A stretch of 64,000 bases of DNA from Oscillospiraceae bacterium (GTDB lineage Bacteria; Bacillota_A; Clostridia; Oscillospirales; Oscillospiraceae), in the NCBI GenBank assembly GCA_017459865.1, contig JAFUCD010000004.1:62001-126000 (forward strand), given 5' to 3'. Below the pieces are notes generated by a model that searched no databases, was not told where the DNA came from, and saw nothing but the letters and a program-made list of their open reading frames with translations. Below, one piece after another: positions 11,501 through 20,698 of this stretch. Within the stretch, counting starts at the first letter, position 1. Every line of letters begins with the position of its first letter. A program made the position numbers and the translations under genes.

Positions 11501-12084
11501 AGATCCGCGGCGCGGGCAATCTGCTCGGCGCGGACCAGAGCGGCTCGCTGATCGACGTCGGCTATGACATGTATTTGAAGCTCCTGGAGGAGGCCGTGCT
11601 CGAGGAGCGCGGCGAAAAGCCGGTCAAGAAGGCCGAGTGCGCGGCGGATCTCGCCGTCTCGGCAAACATCCCGGAGACCTACGTCCCCTCGCAGGAGCAG
11701 CGCATGGATCTCTACCGACGCATCGCGCTCGTGCGCACGGAGCCCGAGGCGGACGATCTGATGGACGAGATCATCGACCGCTTTGGCGATCCGCCGCCGC
11801 AGGTGCACAGTCTCGTGCAGGTGGCGCTGCTGCGCGGCGAGGCCGGTGCCGTCGGCGTGACGGACATCGCGCAGAAAAGCGGCGCGCTGCGCTTTTTGCT
11901 GGAGGACTTCGACCTCGAGCGCGTGTCGGCGCTGTACGCCCAGCCGCAGTTCAAGGGGCGGCTGCGCGTGGACGCGGGCGCGAAGCCCGGCGTGACGCTG
12001 AAGCTGAAAAATCCCAAGCGCGTGATCGAAGAGGCGCGCGCGTTCATCGCCGCATGGGCGGCCACAGAAAAGACCCCGGACTGA
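8566..12084 (+). CDS. mfd: Transcription-repair coupling factor Mfd
   Basis: Large translocase of 1172 residues that removes stalled RNA polymerase and recruits UvrA. I prefer the start MLTAFEASELF at 8566, behind AAAAAGGCAGGTG, over two ATGs at 8536/8539 that would leave almost no leader. Domains in order are the UvrB-like N-terminus (RGGILDLFSP), the RNA polymerase-interaction domain (VHEIHGIGRFAGI near residue 510), Walker A GDVGYGKTEVALRA near 655, the DEEQ box VVDEEQRFGV near 757, motif VI QLRGRVGRSN near 925, and the C-terminal TRCF regulatory domain. It is followed 22 bp later by a parvulin lipoprotein gene. Confidence 0.97.
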   Translation: MLTAFEASELFHAPETPALRALIEGGQLPTLFSGLPAASRAHLAAVVSRTTERSVLVVCPDDASAEIFARDAAALLEREVPLLPARDYTFYTAESVSRQTEQKRLSALHGLLTGEAPVVVATVAGLLQRAIPPEKLRQVSFTIEDGATVPPEDVEDALLRCGYVRTQQVEGPGQFSRRGGILDLFSPADLAPIRIEFWGDDIDSMSRFDIESQRRTDSLPRCSILPAAETLTTLYPGGAAALGDKLTALSERAAKRKNAPVAAALAQTLRADGEKLSGGGLLPAADRYMGVIYSEFSTALSYLAPDAVVLLDQPGRCADRAKEYLKLLGEDVAQLMASGTLAARADQFCQPWSDAVRRVADYALMYADSFTLGRYPVDPKAVCGIVVKQLPSYGGSVQTAAGDIAHYLSMDFRVVVLAGDRRRAELLQNVLQERGVHARALEHPKTLPAPGQCVITAGSLSAGLEYPHGKLAILTDTQIAASGMRRSRRKARSDREKLQSYTDLTVGDLVVHEIHGIGRFAGIVQMTVDGTVKDYIKICFAGTDSLYVPATQLDMVSKYIGAGEDHPVKLSKMGGADWSRTKSRAKAKAKDLARELTQLYAARARTEGHAFLPDTPWQTEFEARFGYLETEDQLRCIREIKNDMERPVPMDRLLCGDVGYGKTEVALRAVMKCVLDGKQAAILVPTTVLAQQHFNTATQRFFGFPVEIRMLSRFSTPAQSRAVLAEMESGACDVVIGTHKLLQKNVKFKNLGLLVVDEEQRFGVAHKEHIKELRKDVDVLTLSATPIPRTLNMALSGIRDMSTLEEPPHDRMPVQTFVMEHDWNVLVDAMRRELQRGGQVYYLHNRIDNIERTAARLMQMMDGVSIGVAHGRMSEDELSAAMTDLAEGKTQVLVCTTIIETGIDIPNVNTLIIEDADKMGLAQLHQLRGRVGRSNRRASAYLTFRRGKVLNENAEKRLAAIREFAEFNSGFRIAMRDLEIRGAGNLLGADQSGSLIDVGYDMYLKLLEEAVLEERGEKPVKKAECAADLAVSANIPETYVPSQEQRMDLYRRIALVRTEPEADDLMDEIIDRFGDPPPQVHSLVQVALLRGEAGAVGVTDIAQKSGALRFLLEDFDLERVSALYAQPQFKGRLRVDAGAKPGVTLKLKNPKRVIEEARAFIAAWAATEKTPD

Positions 12085-12106
12085 TTTTGAAAAGGAGCTC
12101 TTTCGT

Positions 12107-13288
12107 ATGAAACGCTATTTGTCGATCGCTCTGGCGCTGGCGCTGCTGCTGGGCGCGCTCTCCGGCTGCGCCGGCGGCACGGAGGTGCGCAGCTATTCCG
12201 AGGACGCGCTGAACGCCGACCCGGGTCAGCGCGTGATGGACGCCTACAGCCCCGACATGGTCGTGATGAAGATCGACGGCACGGAGGTGCGCTGGGACGA
12301 GTACGCCTTCTGGCTGTGCTCCACGGCGAAGGATCTGGCCGACGAGGCGGGCGTGACCGCGATCGAGGACTGGAACGCGGTCAATGACGCCGAGACCGGC
12401 GAGACCTATGCCGACATGCTGCGCAATACGGTCCTGAAGAACGAAAAACAGTTCCACTCGCTGGAGGCCAAGGCGGCGGACTATGGGCTGGAGCTGGGCG
12501 AAGAGGGCGCGGCGTACGTCGAGCAGTCGCTGCAGGAATCACTGGACAGCTTCAGCATCCCCTCCGAGGAGGAGGCAGGCGAGCTGCTGCACAAATATTA
12601 TCTCGACACCGACGTCCTGCGCTATCAGGCGAAGATCGCCTATCTCTATCTGCTGCTGTACCAGGAGATGTTCGGACCCGAGGGCGAAAAGCTCTCGGAG
12701 GAGGAGCTGAACGATTATGTGGCGCAAAACGGCTATATGACCGTCAAGCACATCCTCTTCAGCACCGTGGACGAGAACAACGAGCCGATCGACGAGAGCG
12801 CCCTGCAGCGCAAGCTGGACCGGGCGCAGCGCGTGATCGAGCGGATCCAGGAGATCGAGGACCCGGAGGAGCGGCTGCGGCAGTTCGAGCGCTATATGCG
12901 CGACTACAACGAGGACCCCGGCGCGGAGCAGTACCCGGGCGGCTATTGCTTCACCGCGGGACAGATGGACGCGGCCTTTGAGACGGCGAGCGCGCAGCTG
13001 CAGCCCTACGAGATCACGCCGGAGCCGGTGCAGACGGAGCACGGCTATCACGTGATCCTGCGCATCCCCACGACGGGCGACGATGTGCTGGACTATAACG
13101 AGGACGGCACGCCCTACCTCCTGCGCTCGGACGCGGCGCAGGCCATCTACACGTCGCTCGTGCAGGCGTGGATCGCCGACGCCGAGGTCGAATGGTCGGA
13201 GGGCTTTGAGGATCTCGATATCCAGACGCTCTTTGCAAAGGAAGAGACCTTCTGGGAAAAAGCAGACATATTCCACTGGTTCCATTGA
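12107..13288 (+). CDS. Parvulin-type peptidyl-prolyl isomerase lipoprotein
   Basis: A 393-residue exported foldase of the PrsA/SurA type. The N-terminus MKRYLSIALALALLLGALSG followed by Cys is a lipoprotein signal with an LSGC lipobox, so it should be anchored to the outer face of the membrane. An N-terminal chaperone-like region (VVMKIDGTEVRWDEYAFWL) precedes the parvulin domain. That domain begins near MTVKHILFSTVDENN and ends with VQTEHGYHVILRI, whose His residues match the family. A GGAGCTC ribosome site precedes the ATG. It may be co-transcribed with mfd, an arrangement also known elsewhere in Bacillota, and it ends at a strong terminator. Confidence 0.88.
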   Translation: MKRYLSIALALALLLGALSGCAGGTEVRSYSEDALNADPGQRVMDAYSPDMVVMKIDGTEVRWDEYAFWLCSTAKDLADEAGVTAIEDWNAVNDAETGETYADMLRNTVLKNEKQFHSLEAKAADYGLELGEEGAAYVEQSLQESLDSFSIPSEEEAGELLHKYYLDTDVLRYQAKIAYLYLLLYQEMFGPEGEKLSEEELNDYVAQNGYMTVKHILFSTVDENNEPIDESALQRKLDRAQRVIERIQEIEDPEERLRQFERYMRDYNEDPGAEQYPGGYCFTAGQMDAAFETASAQLQPYEITPEPVQTEHGYHVILRIPTTGDDVLDYNEDGTPYLLRSDAAQAIYTSLVQAWIADAEVEWSEGFEDLDIQTLFAKEETFWEKADIFHWFH

Positions 13289-13294
13289 AAACAA

Positions 13295-13341
13295 AACATG
13301 CCGCAGGGGAGAGCTTTTTCGGCTCTCCCCTGCGGCATGTT
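13295..13341. terminator. Strong bidirectional terminator
   Basis: Perfect 20-bp stem starting AACATGCCGCAGGGG (13295-13314 with 13322-13341) around a 7-nt loop containing TTTTTC. It separates the foldase gene from the convergent DUF896 gene, and its right end overlaps that gene's stop codon. Confidence 0.9.
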
Positions 13342-13546
13342 ATTTCTTCTTCTTTTTCAGCGGGACGATGGTGCCGTCCGGGTTTTCGATGCGGAGGCTC
13401 TCGAGCGTCTCGAGCGTGCCGCGGCGCCATTCGGCGAGATATTCCTCGCGCAGCGCCTGCCGCTCGGTCTTCTCCGCCTCGGTCAGCTCCCGCTCGCGGG
13501 AGATGCGCGTCAGCTCGCTGATGCGGTCCATTTTTTCCTGTGTCAT
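13340..13546 (-). CDS. DUF896 family protein (YnzC-like)
   Basis: A 68-residue, highly charged helical protein beginning MTQEKMDRISELTRISRER and containing LTEAEKTERQALREEYL, which is the DUF896 signature. Bacillus YnzC is the best-known member and is in the SOS operon; the molecular role is unclear. The protein ends in a run of five lysines. The start has an AAAGGA ribosome site. It stands alone, with a REPIN on one side and a terminator on the other. Confidence 0.88.
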   Translation of the reverse strand: MTQEKMDRISELTRISRERELTEAEKTERQALREEYLAEWRRGTLETLESLRIENPDGTIVPLKKKKK

Positions 13547-13565
13547 ATACGGTTCCTTTCATCGT

Positions 13566-13636
13566 GTAGGGCGGGGACCTGTGCCCCGCCGTTTGTGCGT
13601 CGAATGTCGGCGGCGGGCCACGGGCGCCCGCCCTAC
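13566..13636. repeat. REPIN-like paired repeat, GGCGGG subtype
   Basis: Two hairpins facing each other with GTAG feet at both ends. GTAGG is followed by GGCGGGG/CCCCGCC arms; then after a spacer come GGCGGGC/GCCCGCC arms followed by CCTAC. The architecture equals that of the GCGCGATG REPINs, but the stems differ. It fills the gap between the DUF896 and PFL genes. Confidence 0.7.
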
Positions 13637-13646
13637 GGCGAACGTA

Positions 13647-15005
13647 TTAATTCTTGAGCGAATGCAGCGGCGCGGGGATGCGTCCGCCGCGGGCGACGAA
13701 GGCCGCCGGGCTGCAGTCGTTCACCGGCATGACCGGCGCCGTGCCGAGCAGGCCGCCGAAGTCCACGCGGTCGCCCACGGTCTTGCCGGGCGCGGGGATG
13801 ATGCGCACGGCGGTGGTCTTGTTGTTCACCATGCCGATGGCGGCCTCGTCCGCGATGACGGCGGAGATCGTCTCGGCGGTCGTGTCGCCGGGAACGGCGA
13901 TCATATCGAGCCCGACCGAGCAGACGCAGGTCATGGCCTCGAGCTTCTCAATCGTGAGCTTCCCCGCCTCGGCGGCGGCGATCATGCCCGCGTCCTCGGA
14001 GACCGGGATGAACGCGCCCGAAAGCCCGCCGACGTGGCTCGACGCCATCACGCCGCCTTTTTTCACGGCGTCATTGAGCATGGCGAGCGCCGCCGTCGTG
14101 CCGGGCGCGCCGACGGACTCGAGCCCCAGCTCCTCCAAAATTGCCGCGACGCTGTCGCCCACGGCGGGCGTCGGCGCAAGCGAGAGATCGACGATGCCGA
14201 ACGGCACGCCGAGCCGGTGCGCCGCCTCCTGCGCGACGAGCTGCCCCATGCGCGTGATGCGAAAGGCGGTCTTTTTGATGGTCTCCGCCGCGACGTCGAA
14301 GCTCTGCCCGCGCACGGATTTCAGCGCGTGCTCGACGACGCCGGGACCCGAAACGCCGACATGGATCTCACACTCCGGCTCGCCCACGCCGTGGAACGCG
14401 CCAGCCATGAAGGGGTTGTCCTCCACGGCGTTGCAGAACACGACGAGCTTGGCGCAGGCCATGCCGCCATTGTCTGCGGTGAGCGCGGCGGCGCGCTTGA
14501 TGACGCGGCCCATTTCGGCGACGGCGTCCATGTTGATCCCCGCGCGGGTGGAGCCGACGTTCACGCTGGAGCAGACAAAGTCCGTCTCGCTCAGCGCCTC
14601 GGGGATGGAATCGATGAGCACACGGTCAGAGGCCGTCGCGCCCTTCTGCACGAGGGCGGAAAAGCCGCCCAAAAAGTTCACGCCGATCTCCTTTGCCGCG
14701 CGGTCGAGCGCCTTGGCGTAGGGAACGTAGTTCCTTGCCCCCGTGCCCGCGCCGACGAGGGCGATGGGCGTGACGGAGACGCGCTTGTTCACGATCGGGA
14801 TGCCGAATTCGGCTTCGATATCCTCGCCGGTCTTCACTAGGTTCCCCGCGAGGCGGCAGATCTTGTCATAGACCTTGGCGCAGCTTCTGTCGATGTCCGT
14901 ATCCGCGCAGTCGAGCAGCGAAATGCCCATCGTGATCGTGCGGATGTCGAGATGCTGCTGGTCGATCATCTCGATCGTCTGTAAAATCTCATTTCTCTGG
15001 ATCAT
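13647..15005 (-). CDS. PFL family protein (UPF0210/DUF711)
   Basis: A 452-residue protein of the UPF0210 family. Recognisable parts are the N-terminal [15 protein letters not shown], the central [38 protein letters not shown], the glycine-rich [16 protein letters not shown], and the end [14 protein letters not shown]. The fold resembles anaerobic ribonucleotide reductase/pyruvate formate-lyase barrels, hence the name, but no catalytic role is established. It directly follows the ACT-domain gene (9-bp gap), the conserved partner arrangement for this pair in Bacillota. Confidence 0.9.
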   Translation of the reverse strand: MIQRNEILQTIEMIDQQHLDIRTITMGISLLDCADTDIDRSCAKVYDKICRLAGNLVKTGEDIEAEFGIPIVNKRVSVTPIALVGAGTGARNYVPYAKALDRAAKEIGVNFLGGFSALVQKGATASDRVLIDSIPEALSETDFVCSSVNVGSTRAGINMDAVAEMGRVIKRAAALTADNGGMACAKLVVFCNAVEDNPFMAGAFHGVGEPECEIHVGVSGPGVVEHALKSVRGQSFDVAAETIKKTAFRITRMGQLVAQEAAHRLGVPFGIVDLSLAPTPAVGDSVAAILEELGLESVGAPGTTAALAMLNDAVKKGGVMASSHVGGLSGAFIPVSEDAGMIAAAEAGKLTIEKLEAMTCVCSVGLDMIAVPGDTTAETISAVIADEAAIGMVNNKTTAVRIIPAPGKTVGDRVDFGGLLGTAPVMPVNDCSPAAFVARGGRIPAPLHSLKN

Positions 15006-15014
15006 GGCGGCGCC

Positions 15015-15284
15015 TCAGATTCTGTGCATGGCGTTGAACACTTCTTCCCGCTGGGCGCGGATCTGCAGACCGCGCTCCTGCCCCTCGGCGTCGAGGAGCC
15101 TGGCAAGCTCGCCGAAGGGTACCGTGCACGCCGAGGCGTCCACGAGCATGATCATGGTGAAATATTCCTGCAGAACGGTCTGACTGATGTCGAGCACGTT
15201 CACGCCATAGCGCGCGAGGATATCGCAGACGCTCGCGATGATGCCGACCTTGTCTTTGCCGATCACGGTGACGATAGCACGCAT
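15015..15284 (-). CDS. ACT domain-containing protein (UPF0237)
   Basis: An 89-residue protein made of a single ACT ligand-binding domain: MRAIVTVIGKDKVGIIASV, then ARYGVNVLDISQTVLQEYF. ACT domains usually bind amino acids and regulate partner enzymes. Here the partner is presumably the PFL-family protein encoded 9 bp downstream, as this pairing is conserved. It has a GGAGG site before the ATG and lies 12 bp after the HD-domain gene. Confidence 0.92.
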   Translation of the reverse strand: MRAIVTVIGKDKVGIIASVCDILARYGVNVLDISQTVLQEYFTMIMLVDASACTVPFGELARLLDAEGQERGLQIRAQREEVFNAMHRI

Positions 15285-15296
15285 AGAGAAGCCTCC

Positions 15297-15866
15297 TTAC
15301 ATCATTTCAAATTCATCGAGCGATTTTTCGAACGCCGGGATGAAGTGCGCCAGAAAATAGTCCACCTCCGGCAGCGCCATGCGTTCGAGCGCGGCGCGCG
15401 TCTGCTTTTCGGCGGCCAGGAATTCGTCGTTTCCGGCGCGGCGCTCGGCGATGCACTTGACGTACGCCGAGAGCTTGTCCGCTGCCTTCACGAGCGGCGA
15501 CTCCGTCATGGCCGCGCGGTAGGCGCCCTGCATCTCGTCCGGCAGCATGGCGATGAGCTTTTCCACCGCCAGATGCTCCACCTCGTGGTAGGCGTGTGTG
15601 ATCTCTTTGTTATGATACTTGATCGGCGTCGGCAGATCCCCAGTAAAGATCTCGCTCGCGTCGTGGAAAAGCGCCTGCGTCACGAGGGCGTTGACGTCGC
15701 ATTCCTTCCCCAGCACGTCGCGGGAGATGACGCCCAGCGCGTGGGCGAACACGGCCACCTCGTGGCTGTGCTCCTGCACGTTTTCGGGGATGGCGCTGCG
15801 CATGAGTCCCCAGCGCCCGATGTATTTCATGCGGCTGATGAGCGCGAAAAAGCCGGAATCCTGCAT
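15297..15866 (-). CDS. HD-domain 5'-deoxynucleotidase (YfbR-like)
   Basis: A 189-residue metal-dependent phosphohydrolase. I start it at MQDSGFFALISRM (15866), preceded by AAGGAG; upstream codons of the longer frame overlap the divergent promoter region. The HD motif residues are present: EHSHEVAVFAHAL, then FHDASEIFTGDLPTPIKY, then VKAADKLSAYVK. The PTPIKYHN stretch is typical of YfbR, which removes phosphate from deoxynucleoside 5'-monophosphates. It heads an operon with the ACT and PFL genes and is divergent from typA. Confidence 0.88.
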   Translation of the reverse strand: MQDSGFFALISRMKYIGRWGLMRSAIPENVQEHSHEVAVFAHALGVISRDVLGKECDVNALVTQALFHDASEIFTGDLPTPIKYHNKEITHAYHEVEHLAVEKLIAMLPDEMQGAYRAAMTESPLVKAADKLSAYVKCIAERRAGNDEFLAAEKQTRAALERMALPEVDYFLAHFIPAFEKSLDEFEMM

Positions 15867-15938
15867 ATCGATCTGCTCCTTGAAAATAGTACGAGCTATT
15901 TTATCATGGCGGCGGCACATTGTAAAGCCGAAAAACTA

Positions 15939-15967
15939 TTGCATTTTCAAAGGGTTGATGCTACAAT
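15939..15967 (+). promoter_or_regulatory. Promoter of typA
   Basis: TTGCAT (15939-15944) and TACAAT (15962-15967) with a 17-nt spacer, about 45 bp before the typA start. Confidence 0.65.
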
Positions 15968-16012
15968 ACACGTTTGTGTGAAGAAACAGATTCCAATGAA
16001 AGAGTGATCCCA

Positions 16013-17830
<1,818 letters not shown>

Positions 17831-17841
17831 ACGAAATGCCT

Positions 17842-17875
17842 ACAGCGCCCTTCTGAGTCGGAAGGGCGCTGTTGT
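17842..17875 (+). terminator. Terminator after typA
   Basis: ACAGCGCCCTTC (17842-17853) pairs with GAAGGGCGCTGT (17861-17872), followed by a short T-rich stretch. Confidence 0.85.
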
Positions 17876-17946
17876 TGAAAAGGAAGACGGCGTTTGGTAT
17901 ATTAATAATAGAAACATGTGATGATGCCGGTTGGGGGTGCGTGCGC

Positions 17947-18648
17947 ATGAATGTTCGAACGTATCTGTTACGCCTCAAAAGAGCTGCTGTACTGGAAACC
18001 GTGTGGATATGTCTACTGATGAGTGAGCTGATCCTTGCCATCGGGCTGGCAGTTCTAAACTCCGGACAATGGCGCTTCTCAGCGGCGCTGGTTATTGCTG
18101 CAGCGATAGAAACCTTGGCGTACTTGCTGTATGTACGCAGCGAATCACGGATGCTCAAAACCTATGCAAATCCGCTTGCATTTCCCGTTCCGCAAAATAG
18201 GATTGCCAATGTCTCGCAGGGCAAGCTCGGACAGATGATAGATAAATCAGCCTATCTGTTTCTGGAGACATCGGAAAGCGGCGCTGTACGGGAATTGATA
18301 CAAATCACAGAACGATTTGATGCAAAGCAGCTCGGGACAGAGCGAAAACGGTTGAACAGAATCATCAACAAACGCTTCAACGTGTCGAGCACGATGACGC
18401 TTTACGCGAAAGATTATCGTGTCAATTTGGTGGTGTTTGAAACTTCGCGGAAAGCGGCGGAACAGTGGGTCAACGCGAATGCGGAACAACTCTTGCGGCG
18501 AAGCGAGGCAATCATCAACGCTGCGATCGACGGAGATGCGAACGAACTTTTGTTCCCCGCCCTGCAGGAGCGCATTGACCTGAGACAATTTCAAAGATAC
18601 AGGGCTGCCTTGTTTTTATTAGAGAGTCAATTTGGATTTGAGATATAG
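17947..18648 (+). CDS. Hypothetical membrane protein
   Basis: A 233-residue protein that I do not recognise. I use the ATG at 17947 (MNVRTYLLRLKRAAVLET), which follows GGGGGTG; the longer frame begins inside the upstream terminator. Two adjacent hydrophobic segments lie at about residues 17-37 and 45-62, separated by a short polar turn (NSGQWRF). They are followed by a soluble, charged C-terminal part of about 165 residues with no motif I can name. Two helices near the N-terminus suggest a hairpin anchor with both ends in the cytoplasm. The gene's codon use is less GC-rich than that of its neighbours. Confidence 0.6.
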   Translation: MNVRTYLLRLKRAAVLETVWICLLMSELILAIGLAVLNSGQWRFSAALVIAAAIETLAYLLYVRSESRMLKTYANPLAFPVPQNRIANVSQGKLGQMIDKSAYLFLETSESGAVRELIQITERFDAKQLGTERKRLNRIINKRFNVSSTMTLYAKDYRVNLVVFETSRKAAEQWVNANAEQLLRRSEAIINAAIDGDANELLFPALQERIDLRQFQRYRAALFLLESQFGFEI

Positions 18649-18700
18649 GCACAAACAGCACCCGTACCCCAGAACAAGGGAGCAGAAATCAATCAGAACA

Positions 18701-18770
18701 GCGCGGTGTGGGCACCGCGCCCTACGATGGGAAGACCCCGTCTCCGTAGGGCGCGATGCCCACATCGCGC
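18701..18770. repeat. REPIN copy A
   Basis: Left hairpin GCGCGGTG-TGGG-CACCGCGC (18701-18720), then CCTAC, a spacer, GTAGG, and right hairpin GCGCGATG-CCCA-CATCGCGC (18751-18770). The GTAG foot next to each stem matches REP elements recognised by REP-associated transposases. The sequence just to its right continues into an asnS-like remnant. Confidence 0.85.
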
Positions 18771-18784
18771 CTTTCCCGCAGGGT

Positions 18785-18895
18785 CTTGAAATTTCGCGTT
18801 GCCGCAGGGACTCGGATGCGGCTGACGCCTGTAAGGCACATGACCACGCGCCCAAAACCCACGTTGAGCGATGAACCCGTTTTTGCAGCTCGAGG
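18785..18895 (-). pseudogene. Decayed 3' end of an asparaginyl-tRNA synthetase gene
   Basis: Read on the minus strand, this stretch gives VGFGRVVMCLTGVSRIR and then an end resembling ATRNF. This parallels the C-terminus of the intact AsnS at 23501-24895 ([15 protein letters not shown] and TVGNAEF), with an internal loss of about 18 bp and no usable start. It joins REPIN copy A through CTTTCCCGCA, exactly as the intact asnS end joins REPIN copy D. It therefore looks like the residue of a duplicated asnS-REPIN block. It has no open frame of its own and is unlikely to be expressed. Confidence 0.7.
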
Positions 18896-19049
18896 GAGCA
18901 TCAGCCTGCGTTTCGCTAAGAACCCGCTAAGATTTACAAAATGTTCATAATTTGCTTGTTTTTCTCAATCATGGACCTTACAATTTGAGTGGAGAGCGGG
19001 CGGACACACAGGTTCGCCCGAAAACATTATTGAGATATGGAGGCAAAAC

Positions 19050-20513
19050 ATGGACAACAACGCAACCAACCAACGCGGTTCGTTTGGTTCGAACCTGGGG
19101 TTCCTGATGTCCGCCATCGGCTCTGCGGTCGGTCTGGGCAACATCTGGGGCTTCCCGTACAAGATGGGCGCCTGCGGCGGCTTCACGTTCCTGCTGGTCT
19201 ATCTGGCGCTGGCGGTCTTCGTCGGCTTCGCGATCATGCTCGGCGAGCTGGCGCTCGGCAGAATGACGGGCTTCGGTCCGGTGAACGCCTATAAGGCGGT
19301 CTCGAAGAAATTCAAGTGGATCGGCTGGCTCGCCATCATCGCGCCGTTTCTGATCATGACGTTCTATTCGGTGCTCGGCGGCTACTGCATCTGGTACATC
19401 ATCATCAACGTCAAGGGACTGTTTGCCGGTATGCCCGGCAGCGAGAGCTTCGGCGCGATGCTCACGAGCCCCATGCTGCAGATCGGCATGATGGTGCTGT
19501 TCATGCTCATCTGCTGGTTCATCAACCTCAACGGCGTCGGCGGCGGCATCGAAAAGTTCAACACCGTCGGTATGCCGGCGCTGTTCGTGATGCTCGTCAT
19601 CATCATCGTCAAGGCCTGGACGCTGCCGAACGCGGGCGAGGGTCTGAAGTTTATGTTCGTGCCCGGCTACGCGGTCAAGAAGGGCTTCATTGCGGAGGCT
19701 CCGAACATCGTCTCCGTCCTGGCTACGGCAGGCGGGCAGATGTTCTTCTCGCTGTCGCTCGCGATGGGCGCGATGATCACCTACGGCTCTTACCTCGACA
19801 AGAAGGAAAATCTGCCGAAGAACTCTCTCATCATCGTCATCTCCGATACGCTCGTCGCGCTGATGGCGGGTCTCGCCGTCATTCCCGCCGCCGTTGCCAA
19901 CGGCATCAACCAGGGCATGGCGGTCGGCGACATCAAGCTCAACGGCCCCGGCCTGCTGTTCAGCACGCTGCAGGACGTGTTCCAGAACATGGGCGCCATC
20001 GGCGGTCTGTTCGGCATCATCTTCTTCCTGCTCGTTCTGATCGCGGCGATCTCCTCCGCGATCTCCCTGATCGAGGCGGTCTCCGTCACGTTCATCGACC
20101 GCGCCTCGGCGAAGGGCAAGGAGCCCAGCCGCCCGCGCACGGTCACGCTCGTCTGCGTCATCATCACGGCCATCGCCTGCCTCGTCGCGGCGGACGGTCT
20201 TGGCAGCAACGGCTTCGCCCCCTGGCAGTTCTTCGGTCAGGGCGAGGATGCGGTCGCCGGTTGGAACGACTGCTGGCTGGACTTCATGGACGTCTGGTCT
20301 GAGGGCGTCATGATGCCGCTCGGCGCGATGCTCATGTCGATCATGGTCGGCTGGGAGCTGAAGCCCAAGTTCTTCCATCAGGAGATCGATTCCGGCTACT
20401 CCGGCGGGATCCACGGCTTCTGGGGCTTCTGCATCAAGTGGATCTGCCCGATCGTGATGTTCTTCATCCTGCTGGCGCAGGTGGACGGCTTTTTCGGCTT
20501 TGGCTGGTTCTAA
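19050..20513 (+). CDS. Sodium-dependent symporter (NSS/SNF family)
   Basis: A 487-residue integral membrane protein of the neurotransmitter:sodium symporter family, which carries amino acids or related solutes with Na+. The first helix holds the Na/substrate-binding signature SAIGSAVGLGNIWGFPY, and the adjacent GGFTFLLVYLALAV and GELALGRMTG are typical. About twelve hydrophobic segments follow, including FLLVLIAAISSAISLIEAV, the unwound helix-8 region with serines for Na binding. A GGAGG site precedes the ATG and a long hairpin terminator follows. Substrate cannot be told from the sequence; bacterial members with this short form often carry amino acids. Confidence 0.9.
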   Translation: MDNNATNQRGSFGSNLGFLMSAIGSAVGLGNIWGFPYKMGACGGFTFLLVYLALAVFVGFAIMLGELALGRMTGFGPVNAYKAVSKKFKWIGWLAIIAPFLIMTFYSVLGGYCIWYIIINVKGLFAGMPGSESFGAMLTSPMLQIGMMVLFMLICWFINLNGVGGGIEKFNTVGMPALFVMLVIIIVKAWTLPNAGEGLKFMFVPGYAVKKGFIAEAPNIVSVLATAGGQMFFSLSLAMGAMITYGSYLDKKENLPKNSLIIVISDTLVALMAGLAVIPAAVANGINQGMAVGDIKLNGPGLLFSTLQDVFQNMGAIGGLFGIIFFLLVLIAAISSAISLIEAVSVTFIDRASAKGKEPSRPRTVTLVCVIITAIACLVAADGLGSNGFAPWQFFGQGEDAVAGWNDCWLDFMDVWSEGVMMPLGAMLMSIMVGWELKPKFFHQEIDSGYSGGIHGFWGFCIKWICPIVMFFILLAQVDGFFGFGWF

Positions 20514-20564
20514 ATCAATAACCGCTTGATTCGAACCGTTTCTCTTTTTTCCATTTTCCAAAGC

Positions 20565-20613
20565 AACCACGCGTTTACCGCCCCCCTCCAAGGGCGGTAA
20601 ATGTGTGGTTTTT
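20565..20613 (+). terminator. Terminator after the symporter gene
   Basis: A two-part stem: AACCAC (20565-20570) with GTGGTT (20605-20610), enclosing TTTACCGCCC with GGGCGGTAAA, followed by TTT. Confidence 0.8.
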
Positions 20614-20698
20614 GTGCTAAGAAATCGCAAAGTTCGTCCGGGTGCGGTCGGATCTGCACAGCGGATGTGGTACAATGACTGTTCGGGGAGGGGCTGAC

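Noticed and set aside
10276..11808. Long minus-strand frames opposite mfd
   Set aside because: Arg/His/Ala-rich shadow of Mfd with no recognisable domain.
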